Shown here in pieces: positions 16,076 through 25,246 of a stretch of DNA of 51,221 bases; within the stretch, counting starts at the first letter, position 1; each line of letters begins with the position of its first letter. The DNA is from Bacteroidaceae bacterium. GTDB lineage: Bacteria > Bacteroidota > Bacteroidia > Bacteroidales > Bacteroidaceae. The position numbers and the translations under genes were made by a program. The stretch spans positions 1 through 51,221 of the forward strand of contig JAGAQY010000023.1 in the NCBI GenBank assembly GCA_017622495.1. Reading direction: 5' to 3'. Below the pieces are notes generated by a model that made no database searches, was not told the origin of the DNA, and saw nothing but the letters and a program-made list of their open reading frames with translations.

Positions 16076-16856
16076 GTATCAATCATTACAACAAACGCTC
16101 ATAGCAAAGGTACTTTATTTTCTGCTACCATCATAGCTTTAGAAAAGAAAAATAATAACATTACTTTAACCCGCATCCGTTGGCAACAATACGGAAGGAA
16201 AATCGCACCCCAACAAGAAAGGACCAAGCTCCAGCTTATTAGGACGGACAAGGTGATAGAATCCATTGGAGCAAAACACAAACGGCAGTCTCCTTTTCTG
16301 TCTGCCAACATCCATCTTAAACATCAGATATTCATCGAGTTAAAATATATAAAAAAAAACGATGCAGATAAAAAAGGAATAGGTATATTAACATGAGTTA
16401 GATATAAGTATTCATCAAATAATTGTTATACTGATTTAGGAGCGTAGCGGAGGAGTATTATTGGTAAATAAACGTACCCCACTCTTCAATGATTAAAAGG
16501 CCTTCGGCACTCCTTTGCTTTTCCCTGCGCCAGTGAACTAAAGGTTGTAGCCATAAAGGCTAATGATGTTAAAGCACACTCCTTTTTTGGGGGATAAACC
16601 TCTCCTTCGTCGTCAATAGCAAAGCCCTCGACTCGTTTGAGAATGAGGAGCACTCGGCTAGTCAGAGAACCAATGCACATCCCGCATTGGCGTCACCATC
16701 GATGCCAATACTCCACGTCGCCTCCTAATCAAGGAGGAGAATTTCAGAGTAGAACTCTGATATCAAACTCACGTTATTTATAACTTCCGCCGATAGGAAT
16801 GAACCGTGGTTCTCTATTATTCAATATTAGAAGCCATTTTTCATCAACACAAAAAA
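16076..16856. other. Gene-free stretch between the dehydrogenase operon and glycogen genes
   Basis: About 780 bp. A minus-strand frame at 16486-16680 has protein-like composition but no start context or family and is not called. A small perfect hairpin, TCAGAGT-AGA-ACTCTGA, lies at 16744-16760. Nothing else is supported. Confidence 0.4.
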
Positions 16857-16880
16857 GGCCCATGACAATTGTCATGGACC
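16851..16880 (-). terminator. Intrinsic terminator of the glycogen operon
   Basis: Read on the minus strand, an 18-bp perfect palindrome CCATGACAATTGTCATGG (16860-16877), extended to 24 bp by outer GG/CC pairs, is followed by a T6 run (plus-strand A6 at 16851-16856). It begins 28 bp after the phosphorylase stop codon. Confidence 0.85.
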
Positions 16881-16907
16881 CTTCTTTCATATATGGGTGT
16901 GTCCCGA

Positions 16908-19460
16908 TTAGAACCAACGAACGTAGCAGAAGTCCTGACGGTGAGGCAGGTCTACATTCTTGGGATACATACGGTAGGCAACCTTGAAAGTACCGGAATT
17001 GTTCACCTCATGTGTGCCCTCGAAGGTGTGGATGTTGTTCTCACGCTTAACGAGGTTCATGGTGTCGATGGTGTGGATGTGCTCCTTGCCTTCGATGTCG
17101 GTTTCGATAGTTACTACCTCTACGCCTACTGCATCGTCGAGACCCTTCTCGTCGAGTACTACGGTGAGCTTTACATCGTCACCGCTGACAACCTCCATAT
17201 CGGCTACGTTGGTAGCTGATACTACCTCGATAGAATCCCAACGCTCAGCTACTGTCTCCTTCCAAGCAGCGATCTCCTTAGCCTTGGCATTGTCGTTGGC
17301 CGAGAGTGCAGCGAAACGGCTGCCGAGCTTGTTGTAGAACTTGGTGTAGTAGTCGTCGAGCTGACGCTTCATGGTGTAGTGAGGTGCAATCTGTGCGATT
17401 GAGTTCTTCACTACCTGAATCCAACCCTCAGAGTAGCCCTTGGCGTTCTTGTTGTAGTAGAGAGGCACGATCTCGTTCTCGAGGATGCTGTAGATGGTAG
17501 CAGCATCGAGCTGATCCTGGTAATCCTGGTTCTGATAGGTGCGCTTCTCAGTGAGTGCCCAACCTGCACCGGGACGATAGCCCTCGAGCCACCAACCGTC
17601 GAGTACAGAGAAGTTTACAACACCGTTCATCAAAGCCTTCTCACCTGATGTACCTGATGCCTCGAGAGGACGGGTAGGTGTGTTCAACCAGATATCTACG
17701 CCTGATACGAGACGACGGGCGAGCTGCATGTCGTAGTTCTCGAGGAAGATGATCTTGCCGAGGAACTCGGGACGACGTGAGATCTCGATAATCTTCTTGA
17801 TAAGACCCTGACCTGCACCATCGTGGGGGTGAGCCTTACCGGTGAAGAGGAACTGTACGGGGTAGTCGGGGTTGTTGACGATCTTGGCCAAGCGGTCGAG
17901 GTCGGTGAAGAGCAGGTGTGCACGCTTGTAGGTAGCGAAACGGCGTCCGAAACCGATGAGCAGTGCGTTGGGGTTGATCTTCTGCATCAGTGATACTACG
18001 CGTGAGGGATCACCCTGGTTCTTCAACCAGCTGCTGCGGAACTCCTCGCGGATGTATGCGATGAGCTTATTCTTCAAGCCCTGACGGGTCTCCCAGATGG
18101 TCTCGTCAGATACGTTGTAGATAGCCTCCCAAATCTTTTCGTTTGACTGGTCGCCAAGGAATGTCTTGTCGAATACCTTGGTGTAGAGGTTCTTCCACTC
18201 TGAAGCTACCCATGTGGGGAAGTGTACGCCGTTGGTAACGTAGCCTACGTGGTTCTCCTCGGGATAGTAGCCCTTCCAAATGCCAGAGAACATATCCTGT
18301 GATACCTTGCCGTGGAGCCAGCTTACGCCGTTAACCTCCTGACAGGTGTTGCAAGCGAAGGTTGACATGCAGAAGCGCTCGCCCTTGTCACCGGGATTGA
18401 TGCGACCCATATCCATGAGCTCATCCCAGCTGATGCCGAGCTGCTGTGCATAGCCGCTCATGTACTTGCCGAAGAGACCCTCGTCGAAGTAGTCGTGACC
18501 GGCAGGTACGGGAGTGTGTACGGTGTAGAGACCTGAAGCACGAACGAGCTCCATAGCCTGATTGAAGCTGAGGCCCTGCTTTACATAGTCGGTCAAGCGA
18601 TAGAGGTTGCAGAGTGCAGCGTGACCCTCGTTGCAGTGGTACACATCCTTGGTGATACCCATAGCCTTGAGGGTGAGCATACCACCGATACCGAGCAGGA
18701 TCTCCTGCTTGAGGCGGTTTTCCCAGTCACCACCATAGAGTTGGAAGGTGATAGGACGGTCGAACTCAGAGTTGAGCTCGTTGTCAGTGTCGAGGAGGTA
18801 CAAGGGCACACGACCTACCTGTACTTTCCATACGTATGCATATACCTGATAGTTGATGTAGGGCACAGCTACCACGAGGGGCTTGCCGTTCTCGTCCATC
18901 ACGCGCTCCAAGGGGAGGTTGGCGAAGTTTGAAGCCTCGTAGTTGGCAATCTGCTGACCATCGATAGAGAGGCTCTGTGTGAAGTAGCCATAACGATAGA
19001 GGAAGCCGATAGCGCACATGTCGACGTTAGAGTCAGAAGCCTCCTTCAAGTAGTCACCGGCGAGCACGCCCAGACCACCTGAGTAGATGCGCAGCACGTG
19101 TGTGAGACCATACTCCATGCAGAAGTAAGCCACTGAGGGGCGCTCTGCGTTGGGCTTAACGTCCATATATGCACGGAACTGCTTGTACACCTTGTTGATG
19201 CGTGCAAGTACAGCTTCGTCCTTAGCCAGTTCTTCCAATGTCTCGTAGCTGAGACGCTCAAGCAGCAGCACGGGGTTTTGTCCGCACTCTTTCCAGAGAG
19301 TAGGGTTCAAGCTCTTGAACATGTCGCGGGCCTCGGGAGTCCAAGACCACCAGATGTTGCGCGCCATCTCGCTCAAGCAAGCAAGCTCAGCGGGGATGTG
19401 CGACTTTACGTTCACCTCTTTCCATGCGGGTGAATTTGCATTACTAACTTTAATCTTCAT
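16908..19460 (-). CDS. glgP: Alpha-glucan (glycogen) phosphorylase, GT35
   Basis: An 850-residue phosphorylase of the longer alpha-glucan type. The N-terminal domain (about 1-110) holds [20 protein letters not shown]. The catalytic core holds [27 protein letters not shown] and HCNEGHAAL. The pyridoxal-phosphate site is [20 protein letters not shown], whose Lys should bind PLP. The protein cuts alpha-1,4 glucosyl ends with phosphate to give glucose-1-phosphate, in the cytosol. The last 130 residues form a beta-rich extension. It follows the glycogen synthase gene on the same strand after a 176-bp gap that contains an inverted short-period repeat, so synthesis and breakdown of glycogen are probably expressed together. 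A strong terminator follows. Confidence 0.93.
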   Translation of the reverse strand: MKIKVSNANSPAWKEVNVKSHIPAELACLSEMARNIWWSWTPEARDMFKSLNPTLWKECGQNPVLLLERLSYETLEELAKDEAVLARINKVYKQFRAYMDVKPNAERPSVAYFCMEYGLTHVLRIYSGGLGVLAGDYLKEASDSNVDMCAIGFLYRYGYFTQSLSIDGQQIANYEASNFANLPLERVMDENGKPLVVAVPYINYQVYAYVWKVQVGRVPLYLLDTDNELNSEFDRPITFQLYGGDWENRLKQEILLGIGGMLTLKAMGITKDVYHCNEGHAALCNLYRLTDYVKQGLSFNQAMELVRASGLYTVHTPVPAGHDYFDEGLFGKYMSGYAQQLGISWDELMDMGRINPGDKGERFCMSTFACNTCQEVNGVSWLHGKVSQDMFSGIWKGYYPEENHVGYVTNGVHFPTWVASEWKNLYTKVFDKTFLGDQSNEKIWEAIYNVSDETIWETRQGLKNKLIAYIREEFRSSWLKNQGDPSRVVSLMQKINPNALLIGFGRRFATYKRAHLLFTDLDRLAKIVNNPDYPVQFLFTGKAHPHDGAGQGLIKKIIEISRRPEFLGKIIFLENYDMQLARRLVSGVDIWLNTPTRPLEASGTSGEKALMNGVVNFSVLDGWWLEGYRPGAGWALTEKRTYQNQDYQDQLDAATIYSILENEIVPLYYNKNAKGYSEGWIQVVKNSIAQIAPHYTMKRQLDDYYTKFYNKLGSRFAALSANDNAKAKEIAAWKETVAERWDSIEVVSATNVADMEVVSGDDVKLTVVLDEKGLDDAVGVEVVTIETDIEGKEHIHTIDTMNLVKRENNIHTFEGTHEVNNSGTFKVAYRMYPKNVDLPHRQDFCYVRWF

Positions 19461-19499
19461 ATGAGTTATAATGGTTAATAAGTTATTATTCTATTTTGT

Positions 19500-19625
19500 G
19501 TAGGTAAAGGGAGTCATAGGGAGTTATCGCTTCGCTCTTCGGAAGATAAAAGCCAAATGTTCTTTCGCGCGAAATAAGCTATCGGCATTTAACTCCATTT
19601 ATCTCCATTTAACTCCTTTATCTAC
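19500..19625. repeat. Inverted short-period repeat element between glycogen synthase and phosphorylase genes
   Basis: The left arm (19500-19530) has GGGAGTCATAGGGAGTTA; the right arm (19584-19625), read on the other strand, is a period-10 repeat GGAGTTAAAT-GGAGATAAAT-GGAGTTAAAT. The arms pair imperfectly. The centre has two tiny perfect palindromes, TCTTC-G-GAAGA and TTTCGCGCGAAA. It lies inside a transcribed spacer, so it may fold in the glycogen mRNA. Confidence 0.65.
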
Positions 19626-19636
19626 CAATTACATTA

Positions 19637-21364
19637 TTATTTACTTAATGCCACCTCGTAAGCTTCGAGGTAATATTTCACGAACTTGTCCCACAACGCC
19701 TTCTTGGAGATGTCGGCAGCACGACGGCGAAGCTGTGTCACCATCTTGGCGTCCATCTTGGTAAAGGCCAGGATACTGTTCTTGATTTCGTTGGCAGCTT
19801 CGTCCCAGTTGCTGTCGGTACGGTGTATCACCTTCACGCCATCTTCCAATTGGCTGTATTCGCCCTTGAGTGAGTTTGCCCAAAGGCCAAAACCTGCGAG
19901 GTCGGTGGTGATGGTGGGTACGTGGAAGGCTACGCTCTCGAGCGGAGTGTATCCCCAAGGCTCATAGTAAGAGGGGTATACCGCCAAGTCGTCGCCAGGC
20001 AACAGGTCGTAGTAGGGAAGGTTGAAAATGCCGTCGTCGCCATTGAGGTAACAGGGCACGAAGATTACCTTCACACGGCTCTCGGAAGCGTTGTTGAGCC
20101 CGATGGCACGCATCATCGAGAGGGCCTTGTCGTCATCCATGTTGTAGAGTTCGTGGGTGATGACAGGGTTCTCCAATGGAGAATTGAAAATTGAAAATTG
20201 AAAATTATCCTCCGGCAGGTTTGTATTAACTTTCAATTTTTCATTTTCAATTTTCAATTTATTTCTCAGGTCTTCACGCGGACCTTTTACCCAGGCAGGC
20301 ACGTTGATGAATGCCAATACGTCGCGGTCGAGCGAAGGCTCATGGGCGAGGCGATTGAGCGACTCGAGCAGGATGTCAATTCCCTTGTTGCGGAACTCGT
20401 AGCGGCCGCCGGTAGATACGATGATGGTGTCGTCGGCAAACTCCTGACCGAGCAGCTTGCTGGCTACGTTCAACATCACCTTGCGGGCCTCCTTGCGCTT
20501 GGCAGTGAAGGCTGCACCCTTGGGTACGAAGTCGTCCTCGAAACCGTTGACAGTGATGACATCGGCCTTCTTCTCGAGCAGCTGTGCGCACTCACGGTCG
20601 GTGATTTCACTTACCGTGGTAAAGCAGTCGACACGATGGGCAGTCTGCTTCTCAATTGAGTGCTTCGACTGCATATTGAGTTCATCGGCCATCTGGTCGC
20701 CATTGTAGCCTTCCATATAGTCGTAGAGAGGCTTCATGTTGCCGGCGATAGAGCGGCCTATCGAAGTAGCGTGGGTTGTAAATATCGTAGCGATAGAGGG
20801 TATCCAATGCTTGAGGAAGAGGGCACCGAGACCTGTCATCCACTCGTGTGCCTGGTAGATTACCTTGGGCAATTGACAATTATTGTCTGCCTGGCTGGTC
20901 TTAGCTTTCTTTACAATCTCGTTGCGGTAGTAGCTCTCGGCAACCTTGGCTGCTGCGTATGAGAACATGCTCGCCTCATCGTAGTCGCCATAGGCGTGCA
21001 GTGAATCCACCTTAAAGAGATTCCATGCCTCGGCATAGATATCGTTCTTTATATTATAATAAGGAGTAAAATCTACTAGTACGGCTACCGGTTCACCGGG
21101 AATCATCCACCGTCCTATACGTATATTGAGACCTTCTTCTGTTGCTTTCTTGCGCCATCCGGCCATCAAGCGTTTATCTTCTTTGAACAGCGGGTTAGCC
21201 GTTTCTTTCCAAAGGTCGGGACCTATAAACATCAATTGGGCATCTGTCTTCGTCAAAATTGTCTTTGCTCTTGTCGAGAGCACTGTGTAGATGCCACCTA
21301 CCTTATTGCACACCTCCCAACTAACCTCTATTATATAGTCGGGGGTCGTCTTGTGTACATTCAT
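19637..21364 (-). CDS. Glycogen synthase, GT3-like, with repeat-derived insert
   Basis: About 575 residues from the ATG at 21362-21364; the upstream TTG at 21397 lies within the promoter -7 box and is rejected. N-terminal IIEVSWEVCNKVGGIYTVLS and KVIYQAHEWMTGLGALFLKH mark the sugar-nucleotide glycosyltransferase fold of eukaryotic-type (GYS/GT3) glycogen synthases common in Bacteroidota. The C-terminal half has YPSYYEPWGYTPLESVAFHV, the acceptor/nucleotide-binding region. It should extend alpha-1,4 glucan from UDP- or ADP-glucose. Residues about 369-395 (KIENEKLKVNTNLPEDNFQF and following) are encoded by an inverted AATTGAA heptad repeat (20181-20260) placed in frame. The promoter is CAAAGGTA (TACCTTTG on the minus strand) at 21395-21402. 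Confidence 0.9.
   Translation of the reverse strand: MNVHKTTPDYIIEVSWEVCNKVGGIYTVLSTRAKTILTKTDAQLMFIGPDLWKETANPLFKEDKRLMAGWRKKATEEGLNIRIGRWMIPGEPVAVLVDFTPYYNIKNDIYAEAWNLFKVDSLHAYGDYDEASMFSYAAAKVAESYYRNEIVKKAKTSQADNNCQLPKVIYQAHEWMTGLGALFLKHWIPSIATIFTTHATSIGRSIAGNMKPLYDYMEGYNGDQMADELNMQSKHSIEKQTAHRVDCFTTVSEITDRECAQLLEKKADVITVNGFEDDFVPKGAAFTAKRKEARKVMLNVASKLLGQEFADDTIIVSTGGRYEFRNKGIDILLESLNRLAHEPSLDRDVLAFINVPAWVKGPREDLRNKLKIENEKLKVNTNLPEDNFQFSIFNSPLENPVITHELYNMDDDKALSMMRAIGLNNASESRVKVIFVPCYLNGDDGIFNLPYYDLLPGDDLAVYPSYYEPWGYTPLESVAFHVPTITTDLAGFGLWANSLKGEYSQLEDGVKVIHRTDSNWDEAANEIKNSILAFTKMDAKMVTQLRRRAADISKKALWDKFVKYYLEAYEVALSK
20181..20260. repeat. Inverted AATTGAA heptad repeat inside glycogen synthase
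   Basis: Left arm 20182-20207 is (AATTGAA)x3 plus AATTA; right arm 20230-20260 is the reverse complement form (TTTCAAT) with small changes. The arms are separated by about 22 bp and can fold into a long hairpin. The whole is open in the synthase frame and encodes a Lys/Asn/Phe-rich segment. Confidence 0.85.
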
Positions 21365-21394
21365 CAAATTACTTATTTTCAAAATTTCAAAGCG

Positions 21395-21402
21395 CAAAGG
21401 TA
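21395..21402 (-). promoter_or_regulatory. -7 box of the glycogen operon promoter
   Basis: TACCTTTG on the minus strand (plus-strand CAAAGGTA) matches TAnnTTTG and lies 31 bp before the chosen start codon. The -33 element is poor (TTCG near 21422-21425). Confidence 0.6.
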
Positions 21403-21625
21403 CAAAAATTATCGATGAATACGAAAGAAATTACGCCTTTTCTGCATTATTATTGTACTTTACACACTTAAAATAAAGCCACACCTCAAGTTTTGCAAAG
21501 TAGAGCAAGCAGTGCACCCCATAGCACGGCAAGTCACAATACAGGTTCTCGATGTGTCATAAATATGGAATTCACGGGTACAGGAACAAAAAATCAAAGA
21601 AAAATGCATTTTTTTCTCGGATTTG
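21403..21625. other. Gene-free spacer between glycogen operon and tRNA cluster
   Basis: About 220 bp with no convincing gene or repeat. It separates two divergent promoters, that of the glycogen operon and that of the tRNA cluster. Confidence 0.4.
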
Positions 21626-21656
21626 TTTGGCAGTTCAAAAAAAAGCAGTACCTTTG
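21626..21656 (+). promoter_or_regulatory. Promoter of the tRNA cluster
   Basis: TTTG (21626-21629), 19 bp, then TACCTTTG (21649-21656), an exact match to the Bacteroidota consensus, 53 bp before the first tRNA. Confidence 0.85.
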
Positions 21657-21709
21657 CACTCGCAAAACGGAACGATACCGTTTGTTCTTTGAAATATTGC
21701 AAAGCAAAT

Positions 21710-21782
21710 GCGGAAATAGCTCAGTTGGTAGAGCACAACCTTGCCAAGGTTGGGGTCGCGAGTTCGAGTCTCGTTTTCCGCT
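21710..21782 (+). tRNA. tRNA-Gly(GCC)
   Basis: A 73-nt cloverleaf: acceptor GCGGAAA pairs with TTTCCGC, D arm AGCTCAGTTGGTAGAGC, anticodon stem CAACC/GGTTG with loop TTGCCAA (anticodon GCC), and T loop TTCGAGT. The CCA end is not encoded. First gene of a four-tRNA cluster; identical to the copy at 22040. Confidence 0.97.
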
Positions 21783-21825
21783 CACAAGTTTGAATTTGTG
21801 TCTACAACCGAGGAGTCGGTGTATT

Positions 21826-21906
21826 GCCCAGGTGGCGGAATGGTAGACGCGCTCGTTTCAGGTGCGAGTGTTGAGAGACGTGCAGGTTCGAGTCCTGTTC
21901 TGGGCA
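21826..21906 (+). tRNA. tRNA-Leu(CAG)
   Basis: An 81-nt class II tRNA with a long variable arm: acceptor GCCCAGG pairs with TCTGGGC, anticodon stem CTCGT/GCGAG with loop TTCAGGT (anticodon CAG), and T loop TTCGAGT. CCA is not encoded. Confidence 0.95.
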
Positions 21907-21941
21907 CAAACCAAACGAGTATTTGACTTAATGGACAGAAT

Positions 21942-22025
21942 GGAGAGATGGCGGAATTGGTAGACGCGCTACTTTGAGGGGGTAGTGACCGTTGGGTCGT
22001 GTGAGTTCGAGTCTCATTCTCTTCA
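21942..22025 (+). tRNA. tRNA-Leu(GAG)
   Basis: A class II tRNA: acceptor GGAGAGA pairs with TCTCTTC, anticodon stem CTACT/GGTAG with loop TTGAGGG (anticodon GAG), long variable arm, and T loop TTCGAGT. The next three bases read CCA (22026-22028), which may be chance, as the neighbours lack it. Confidence 0.94.
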
Positions 22026-22039
22026 CCAAAACAAAAAAT

Positions 22040-22112
22040 GCGGAAATAGCTCAGTTGGTAGAGCACAACCTTGCCAAGGTTGGGGTCGCGAGTTCGAGTC
22101 TCGTTTTCCGCT
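22040..22112 (+). tRNA. tRNA-Gly(GCC), second identical copy
   Basis: All 73 bases are identical to the tRNA at 21710-21782, anticodon GCC. Last gene of the cluster, followed at once by a terminator. Confidence 0.97.
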
Positions 22113-22116
22113 CTCG

Positions 22117-22147
22117 AAAGAGGTCTAAGGCATTAGGCCTCTTTTTT
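22117..22147 (+). terminator. Terminator of the tRNA cluster
   Basis: AAAGAGGTCTAA pairs with TTAGGCCTCTTT (one mismatch) around a 4-nt loop, followed by a T6 run. It starts 4 bp after the last tRNA. Confidence 0.85.
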
Positions 22148-22163
22148 ATTTTTAAACACCCAA

Positions 22164-23528
22164 CTACTCCGGGAAGTTGGGCGATGGCCTATGGGCACAG
22201 CGCATCAGGCTATCCATCTCAGCCACAACCTCAGGATACAGAGACGATAGGTCAGTAGTCTCGTTCGGATCTGTAGATATACGATAGAGTTCAAGCGGTG
22301 CACCACGCTTTACCGATACAGCCTTCCACTCGCCACGTATGGCAGCACGCTGCTTACCGGGAAATTCCCAATAGAGCATCCTGCTGTACGTATCCACATC
22401 TTTATATCCCTCATAAAAAAGCGAAGATATATCCACACCATCAAGCGCTGATGGCAGATGCTCTTCAGCGCCAGCTATAGAGGCAAGCGTAGGCAACACA
22501 TCAGGAAAATAAATCCTATCATTCAAGGTAGCAGCAGCCACGCGACCTGGCATATTGACAATAAACGGTACGCGCAAACCGCCATCATACATCTGCCCCT
22601 TCATGCCACGCAAGTCGCCCACACAACGCAAAGTCTCTCGCGGTGCCTGACGGGCAGCGCCATTGTCCGAAGCAAAGATGATGAGTGTATTGTCGCGCAG
22701 TCCCAGAGTGTCGAGCTCGGCCACGACACGGCCTATAGCCTCATCCATGTGTGTGATAAGCGAGGCATAGCGCTGCGTATTGACCTCCCACGGAGTATGG
22801 CCATACCAATGAGTGTCATCAATATTATAGGGTTCGTGAGGCGCATCGTAAGCCAAATATAGGAAGAAGGGCTGATGCTGATTTCGACGGATAAAAGCTA
22901 TGGCATCATCGGTAGAGAGATCGGTATTGTGGATGGCATGCCTACCATCGGCATTCTCGGTAATGTTCACCAACTCCCTGCCATGAAAACGATAATAGGG
23001 ATAATAATAGGGATCATTGGAATGTGCGGTACTGATGAGCCATCCATAGAACTCATCGAAGCCACGGTTGAGCGGTGTTGCCTCAGGGTTAAACCCATCA
23101 AGATGCCACTTGTTGACTAAGCAGGTGCGGTATCCGGCAGCACGCAACACATCGGCTATAGTAGTGTCAGACTCCTGTAAATGCATGCGACGGATTGTCT
23201 GATCACCCTTCTTACCCTCTATACCGCCCGCCATCACAAAGTTGTCGCGTATAGTGCTGTGACCCGTATGCTTACCTGTCATAAGGGTGCAGCGTGAAGG
23301 CGAACTCACCGCCGAACCGGCATAACAATGAGTGAAACGAACACCCGTAGCTGCTAAGCTATCAATATAAGGAGTCCGTATATACTCGTTCCCGTAACAG
23401 GAAAGGTCAGCATATCCCAGGTCGTCGGCAAGAATAAAGAGAATGTTGGGACGTTGCGCATCGTGCTGTGCCTGAATAGACGAAGCTGCCAACAGCCCAG
23501 CAGCGAACAGAGGAAGTCGATGATTCAT
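22164..23528 (-). CDS. Secreted serine-type sulfatase
   Basis: A 454-residue sulfatase with an N-terminal signal peptide (MNHRLPLFAAGLLAASSIQA). NILFILADDLGYADLSCYG supplies the metal-binding Asp pair. The active-site motif is SSPSRCTLMTGKHTG, that is S-x-P-S-R, so the formylglycine precursor is serine, not cysteine; such enzymes need the radical-SAM maturase anSME, which is not in the window. FASDNGA and KGQMYDGGLRVPF are further S1-type family marks. It should remove sulfate esters from glycans in the periplasm or at the cell surface; the exact sulfated sugar is not predictable. It lies 56 bp downstream of the nitroreductase-like lipoprotein gene on the same strand. Confidence 0.9.
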   Translation of the reverse strand: MNHRLPLFAAGLLAASSIQAQHDAQRPNILFILADDLGYADLSCYGNEYIRTPYIDSLAATGVRFTHCYAGSAVSSPSRCTLMTGKHTGHSTIRDNFVMAGGIEGKKGDQTIRRMHLQESDTTIADVLRAAGYRTCLVNKWHLDGFNPEATPLNRGFDEFYGWLISTAHSNDPYYYPYYRFHGRELVNITENADGRHAIHNTDLSTDDAIAFIRRNQHQPFFLYLAYDAPHEPYNIDDTHWYGHTPWEVNTQRYASLITHMDEAIGRVVAELDTLGLRDNTLIIFASDNGAARQAPRETLRCVGDLRGMKGQMYDGGLRVPFIVNMPGRVAAATLNDRIYFPDVLPTLASIAGAEEHLPSALDGVDISSLFYEGYKDVDTYSRMLYWEFPGKQRAAIRGEWKAVSVKRGAPLELYRISTDPNETTDLSSLYPEVVAEMDSLMRCAHRPSPNFPE

Positions 23529-23584
23529 AACACCTATATTACATACATTGAGGGCAGCATACAGCCACCCTCAATACTGAACAA

Positions 23585-24217
23585 TCAATCAACATATTGT
23601 ACCTTACCCCAATCGCGCGGCTTGGCAGTAGGAGCCTCATCGGCATACCCAAAGCCCACGCAGAGGCAGAGTTCGTAACCTTCGCTGAATCCTAATTTGG
23701 CCAAGCAAGGCACACACTCCTCATTATCTGTGAGAAAACGCACGGGACTACCCAAACAAATGGAACCCACACCCATGGACCATGCCGACAGCATCATATT
23801 TTCAGCCAAAAGTCCACAATCGTAGGCAGAGAAGTCATACGACTTATCACGAGCGATAAATACCATGGTGGGAGCATCGCGGAAGCAACCCTTGACCATG
23901 TCAGCATTCATATCAGGATGCCCTTTGGCCATCGCCTCCTTAAACTCGGCCATCACGGCAGGGTTATCTACCACGCGCACCTCCCACGACTGTTTATTCT
24001 GTCCGTTAGGCGCATTGATACCACACTTGAGGATGATATCCATCTTCTCACGTTCTACAGGCTGCTGCTTATACTTGCGTATGCTGCGACGAGCCATAAT
24101 GGTGCTTACCACCTGATTTTCCTGTTTTGAGTCCATAGTTGCAGCCTCTTGGTGTTTGTTTTGGCATCCGGCGAACATACAGCCGAGAATACCAAGGGTT
24201 AAGATTGTTTTTTTCAT
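23585..24217 (-). CDS. Nitroreductase-family lipoprotein
   Basis: A 210-residue protein with a lipoprotein signal (ILGCMFAGC, lipid-accepting Cys about residue 18). The nitroreductase fold follows: TIMARRSIRKYKQQPV (FMN phosphate-binding Arg/Ser), GINAPNGQNKQSWEVRVVDN and SMGVGSICLGSPVRFL. Members are FMN-dependent NAD(P)H oxidoreductases acting on quinones or nitro compounds. Export of an FMN enzyme as a lipoprotein is uncommon but is seen in Bacteroidota. It precedes the sulfatase on the same strand, so cotranscription is possible, though no functional link is obvious. Confidence 0.85.
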   Translation of the reverse strand: MKKTILTLGILGCMFAGCQNKHQEAATMDSKQENQVVSTIMARRSIRKYKQQPVEREKMDIILKCGINAPNGQNKQSWEVRVVDNPAVMAEFKEAMAKGHPDMNADMVKGCFRDAPTMVFIARDKSYDFSAYDCGLLAENMMLSAWSMGVGSICLGSPVRFLTDNEECVPCLAKLGFSEGYELCLCVGFGYADEAPTAKPRDWGKVQYVD

Positions 24218-24417
24218 GCCTTATACAGATTATAATTATTAATATGTATCTAAATACCTCATACCTTACATATTCTCAGAGAATTCACATTCAGTAGATT
24301 TTTTGACGAATATAAGCAATATCGCAGAAACAGCAGCACAAACGCGCTGTATTTTAACATCTTTTTAGAGTACACATAAAAACAGTCGTCCACGCCCGCC
24401 ATTTACGGTAAGAAAAG

Positions 24418-24449
24418 TTTGACTATCTCAAATAAAACAGATAATTTTG
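24418..24449 (+). promoter_or_regulatory. aroE promoter
   Basis: TTTG (24418-24421), 20 bp, TAATTTTG (24442-24449). The transcript should begin about 20 nt ahead of the aroE ATG at 24474. Confidence 0.8.
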
Positions 24450-24473
24450 CGCTATACAAACAGTATATACATT

Positions 24474-25220
24474 ATGCACGCCACATACGGACTCATAGGC
24501 TATCCTCTCGGCCACTCCTTTTCGAAAGGATATTTCACCCATTTTTTCGAAGAAAACAGGATTGATGCCGAATACAAGAACTTCGAACTGCCCAGCATAG
24601 AGGAGCTGACTACCGTACTGCGCGAGGAGCCTGTGCTACGAGGCTTCAACGTCACCATCCCCTACAAGCAGCAGGTCATCCCCTATCTGCACGAGATAGA
24701 CAATGCTGCTGCTGCCATAGGAGCTGTCAATGTGGTGAAAGCAACACGCCAGAGCGACAACACCATCTACCTCAAGGGATATAACACCGATGTCATCGGA
24801 TTCACTGATTCTATACGTCCACTGCTACAACCTCATCACACCCATGCACTTATCTTGGGCACAGGAGGAGCGTCGAAAGCTGTAAAATATGCCCTTCAGC
24901 AGCTAGGGTTGAGCACCCAACTTGTATCACGCACCTCACACGAGGGAGTGCTCAGCTACGACGGACTCAGCGCTGAGGTCATGACCCGCCACACCGTCAT
25001 CGTCAACACCACACCACTCGGCATGCATCCCAAGACCGACGAGTGCCCTCCACTCGACTACACGCTGACAGGCTCACGCCACCTGCTCTTCGACGTCATC
25101 TACAATCCTGAGAAGACCCTCTTCATGCAGCACGGCGAACAAAGTGGAGCCACCGTTTGCAATGGCATGGAGATGCTTATAGGCCAGGCTAAAGCAGCTT
25201 GGCGTATCTGGAACGAATAA
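24474..25220 (+). CDS. aroE: Shikimate dehydrogenase
   Basis: A 248-residue enzyme from the ATG at 24474; an upstream TTG at 24447 falls in the promoter and is rejected. Substrate-binding GYPLGHSFSKGYF, the catalytic-Lys segment GFNVTIPYKQQV, GYNTDVIGF and the NADP turn LGTGGASKAVK occur in the order typical of AroE, and VNTTPLGMHP and CNGMEMLIGQA close the protein. It reduces 3-dehydroshikimate to shikimate with NADPH in aromatic amino acid synthesis, in the cytosol. A nitroreductase gene follows 26 bp downstream and probably shares the transcript. Confidence 0.95.
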   Translation: MHATYGLIGYPLGHSFSKGYFTHFFEENRIDAEYKNFELPSIEELTTVLREEPVLRGFNVTIPYKQQVIPYLHEIDNAAAAIGAVNVVKATRQSDNTIYLKGYNTDVIGFTDSIRPLLQPHHTHALILGTGGASKAVKYALQQLGLSTQLVSRTSHEGVLSYDGLSAEVMTRHTVIVNTTPLGMHPKTDECPPLDYTLTGSRHLLFDVIYNPEKTLFMQHGEQSGATVCNGMEMLIGQAKAAWRIWNE

Positions 25221-25246
25221 AGACAACCATATCACACCATCCTATT

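Noticed and set aside
16486..16680. 64-residue minus-strand frame with protein-like composition
   Set aside because: No promoter, ribosome site or known family could be supported; it may be part of a repeated intergenic sequence, which cannot be tested here.
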